Shown here: in pieces, positions 63,792 to 64,000 of the stretch | How positions within the stretch are numbered: position 1 is the stretch's first letter | How the letters are laid out: the number at the start of each line of letters is the position of its first letter | NCBI RefSeq assembly: GCF_035046505.1 | Contig: NC_089827.1 | Location: 62,500,856-62,564,855 of the forward strand | Length of the DNA stretch: 64,000 bases | Direction: 5' to 3' | DNA from: Tiliqua scincoides | Taxonomy: Eukaryota > Chordata > Lepidosauria > Squamata > Scincidae | Translations under genes and position numbers: made by a program | Notes under the pieces: generated by a model | What the model was told of the DNA's origin: nothing | Databases searched by the model: none | What the model saw: only the letters and a program-made list of their open reading frames with translations

Positions 63792-64000
63792 CAGGGCTTT
63801 TCAAACTAGAGCGTCACGGCGCCCCAGCCCGCAGGCCCTGGCCCCTGCCCCCTTAAGGGGCGGGGGCAGCCTGGAGGCAGGGAGGAGGCAGGTACATGTA
63901 CCCAAGCCCCTGCAGCCTCCTGGGGGTGCGGGGAGCCCGGTGCGACCTGCAGCAGGGCTCCCCACAGCAGTGAAAGTAGATGCAGAGCGATCGCGCTCCA
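63792..64000 (+). mobile_element. hAT-type element running off the window
   Basis: Starts CAGGGCTTTTCAAACTAGAG and continues into CTTAAGGGGCGGGGGCAGCC and GGGAGCCCGGTG, GC-rich like, and inverse to, parts of 45321-45604. The right end is outside the window. Confidence 0.65.

Larger units (their letters stand above)
63294..64000 (+). other. BLTP3B: BLTP3B 3' UTR or downstream flank
   Basis: No AATAAA or ATTAAA hexamer was seen on the plus strand between the stop and the window end, so the polyadenylation site probably lies beyond 64000. The repeats listed next fall within this stretch and may be transcribed. Confidence 0.5.

Overview
This window is from a vertebrate nuclear genome, most likely a squamate reptile (lizard-like; moderate confidence). 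It holds multi-exon genes with GT-AG introns, CpG-island promoters, CR1 and L2 LINE fragments, many hAT-type non-autonomous elements, and a very abundant short repeat with GCCCAATCCTA-type ends that I associate with squamates. No exotic or prokaryote-like system is visible. The window is an ordinary two-gene locus embedded in dense transposon fossils.

Genes. Two complete protein-coding genes are arranged head to head. ACTR6 (nuclear actin-related protein 6) lies on the minus strand, with 11 coding exons from 14823 down to 5431 and a predicted protein of 396 residues. BLTP3B (also UHRF1BP1L or SHIP164, a bridge-like lipid-transfer protein) lies on the plus strand, with 21 coding exons from 19729 to 63293 and a predicted protein of 1451 residues. 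In both, reading phase is continuous across every junction and all introns are GT-AG. The start codons are 4.9 kb apart. The same divergent neighbourhood exists in human 12q23.

Layout. 1-5290 is intergenic: a degenerate tandem duplication, a hAT element, a triple repeat array abutting an orphan CpG island (2145-2650), and small repeat fragments. 5292-14960 is ACTR6 with its CpG promoter. 14961-19470 is the shared intergenic region, made largely of nested hAT, CR1 and other repeats and ending in a six-copy repeat array. 19470-19772 is the BLTP3B promoter, a 5' leader with two short upstream ORFs, and the first coding exon. 19773-63293 is the rest of BLTP3B, including a 9.6 kb repeat-filled first intron. 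63294-64000 is its 3' UTR or downstream flank, again with repeats, and runs off the window.

The two gene products are not known to work together. ACTR6 acts in the nucleus in the SRCAP chromatin remodeller; BLTP3B acts on endosomal vesicles. The most notable structural observation is that tandem or paired copies of one short repeat family abut all three CpG-island promoters in the window.
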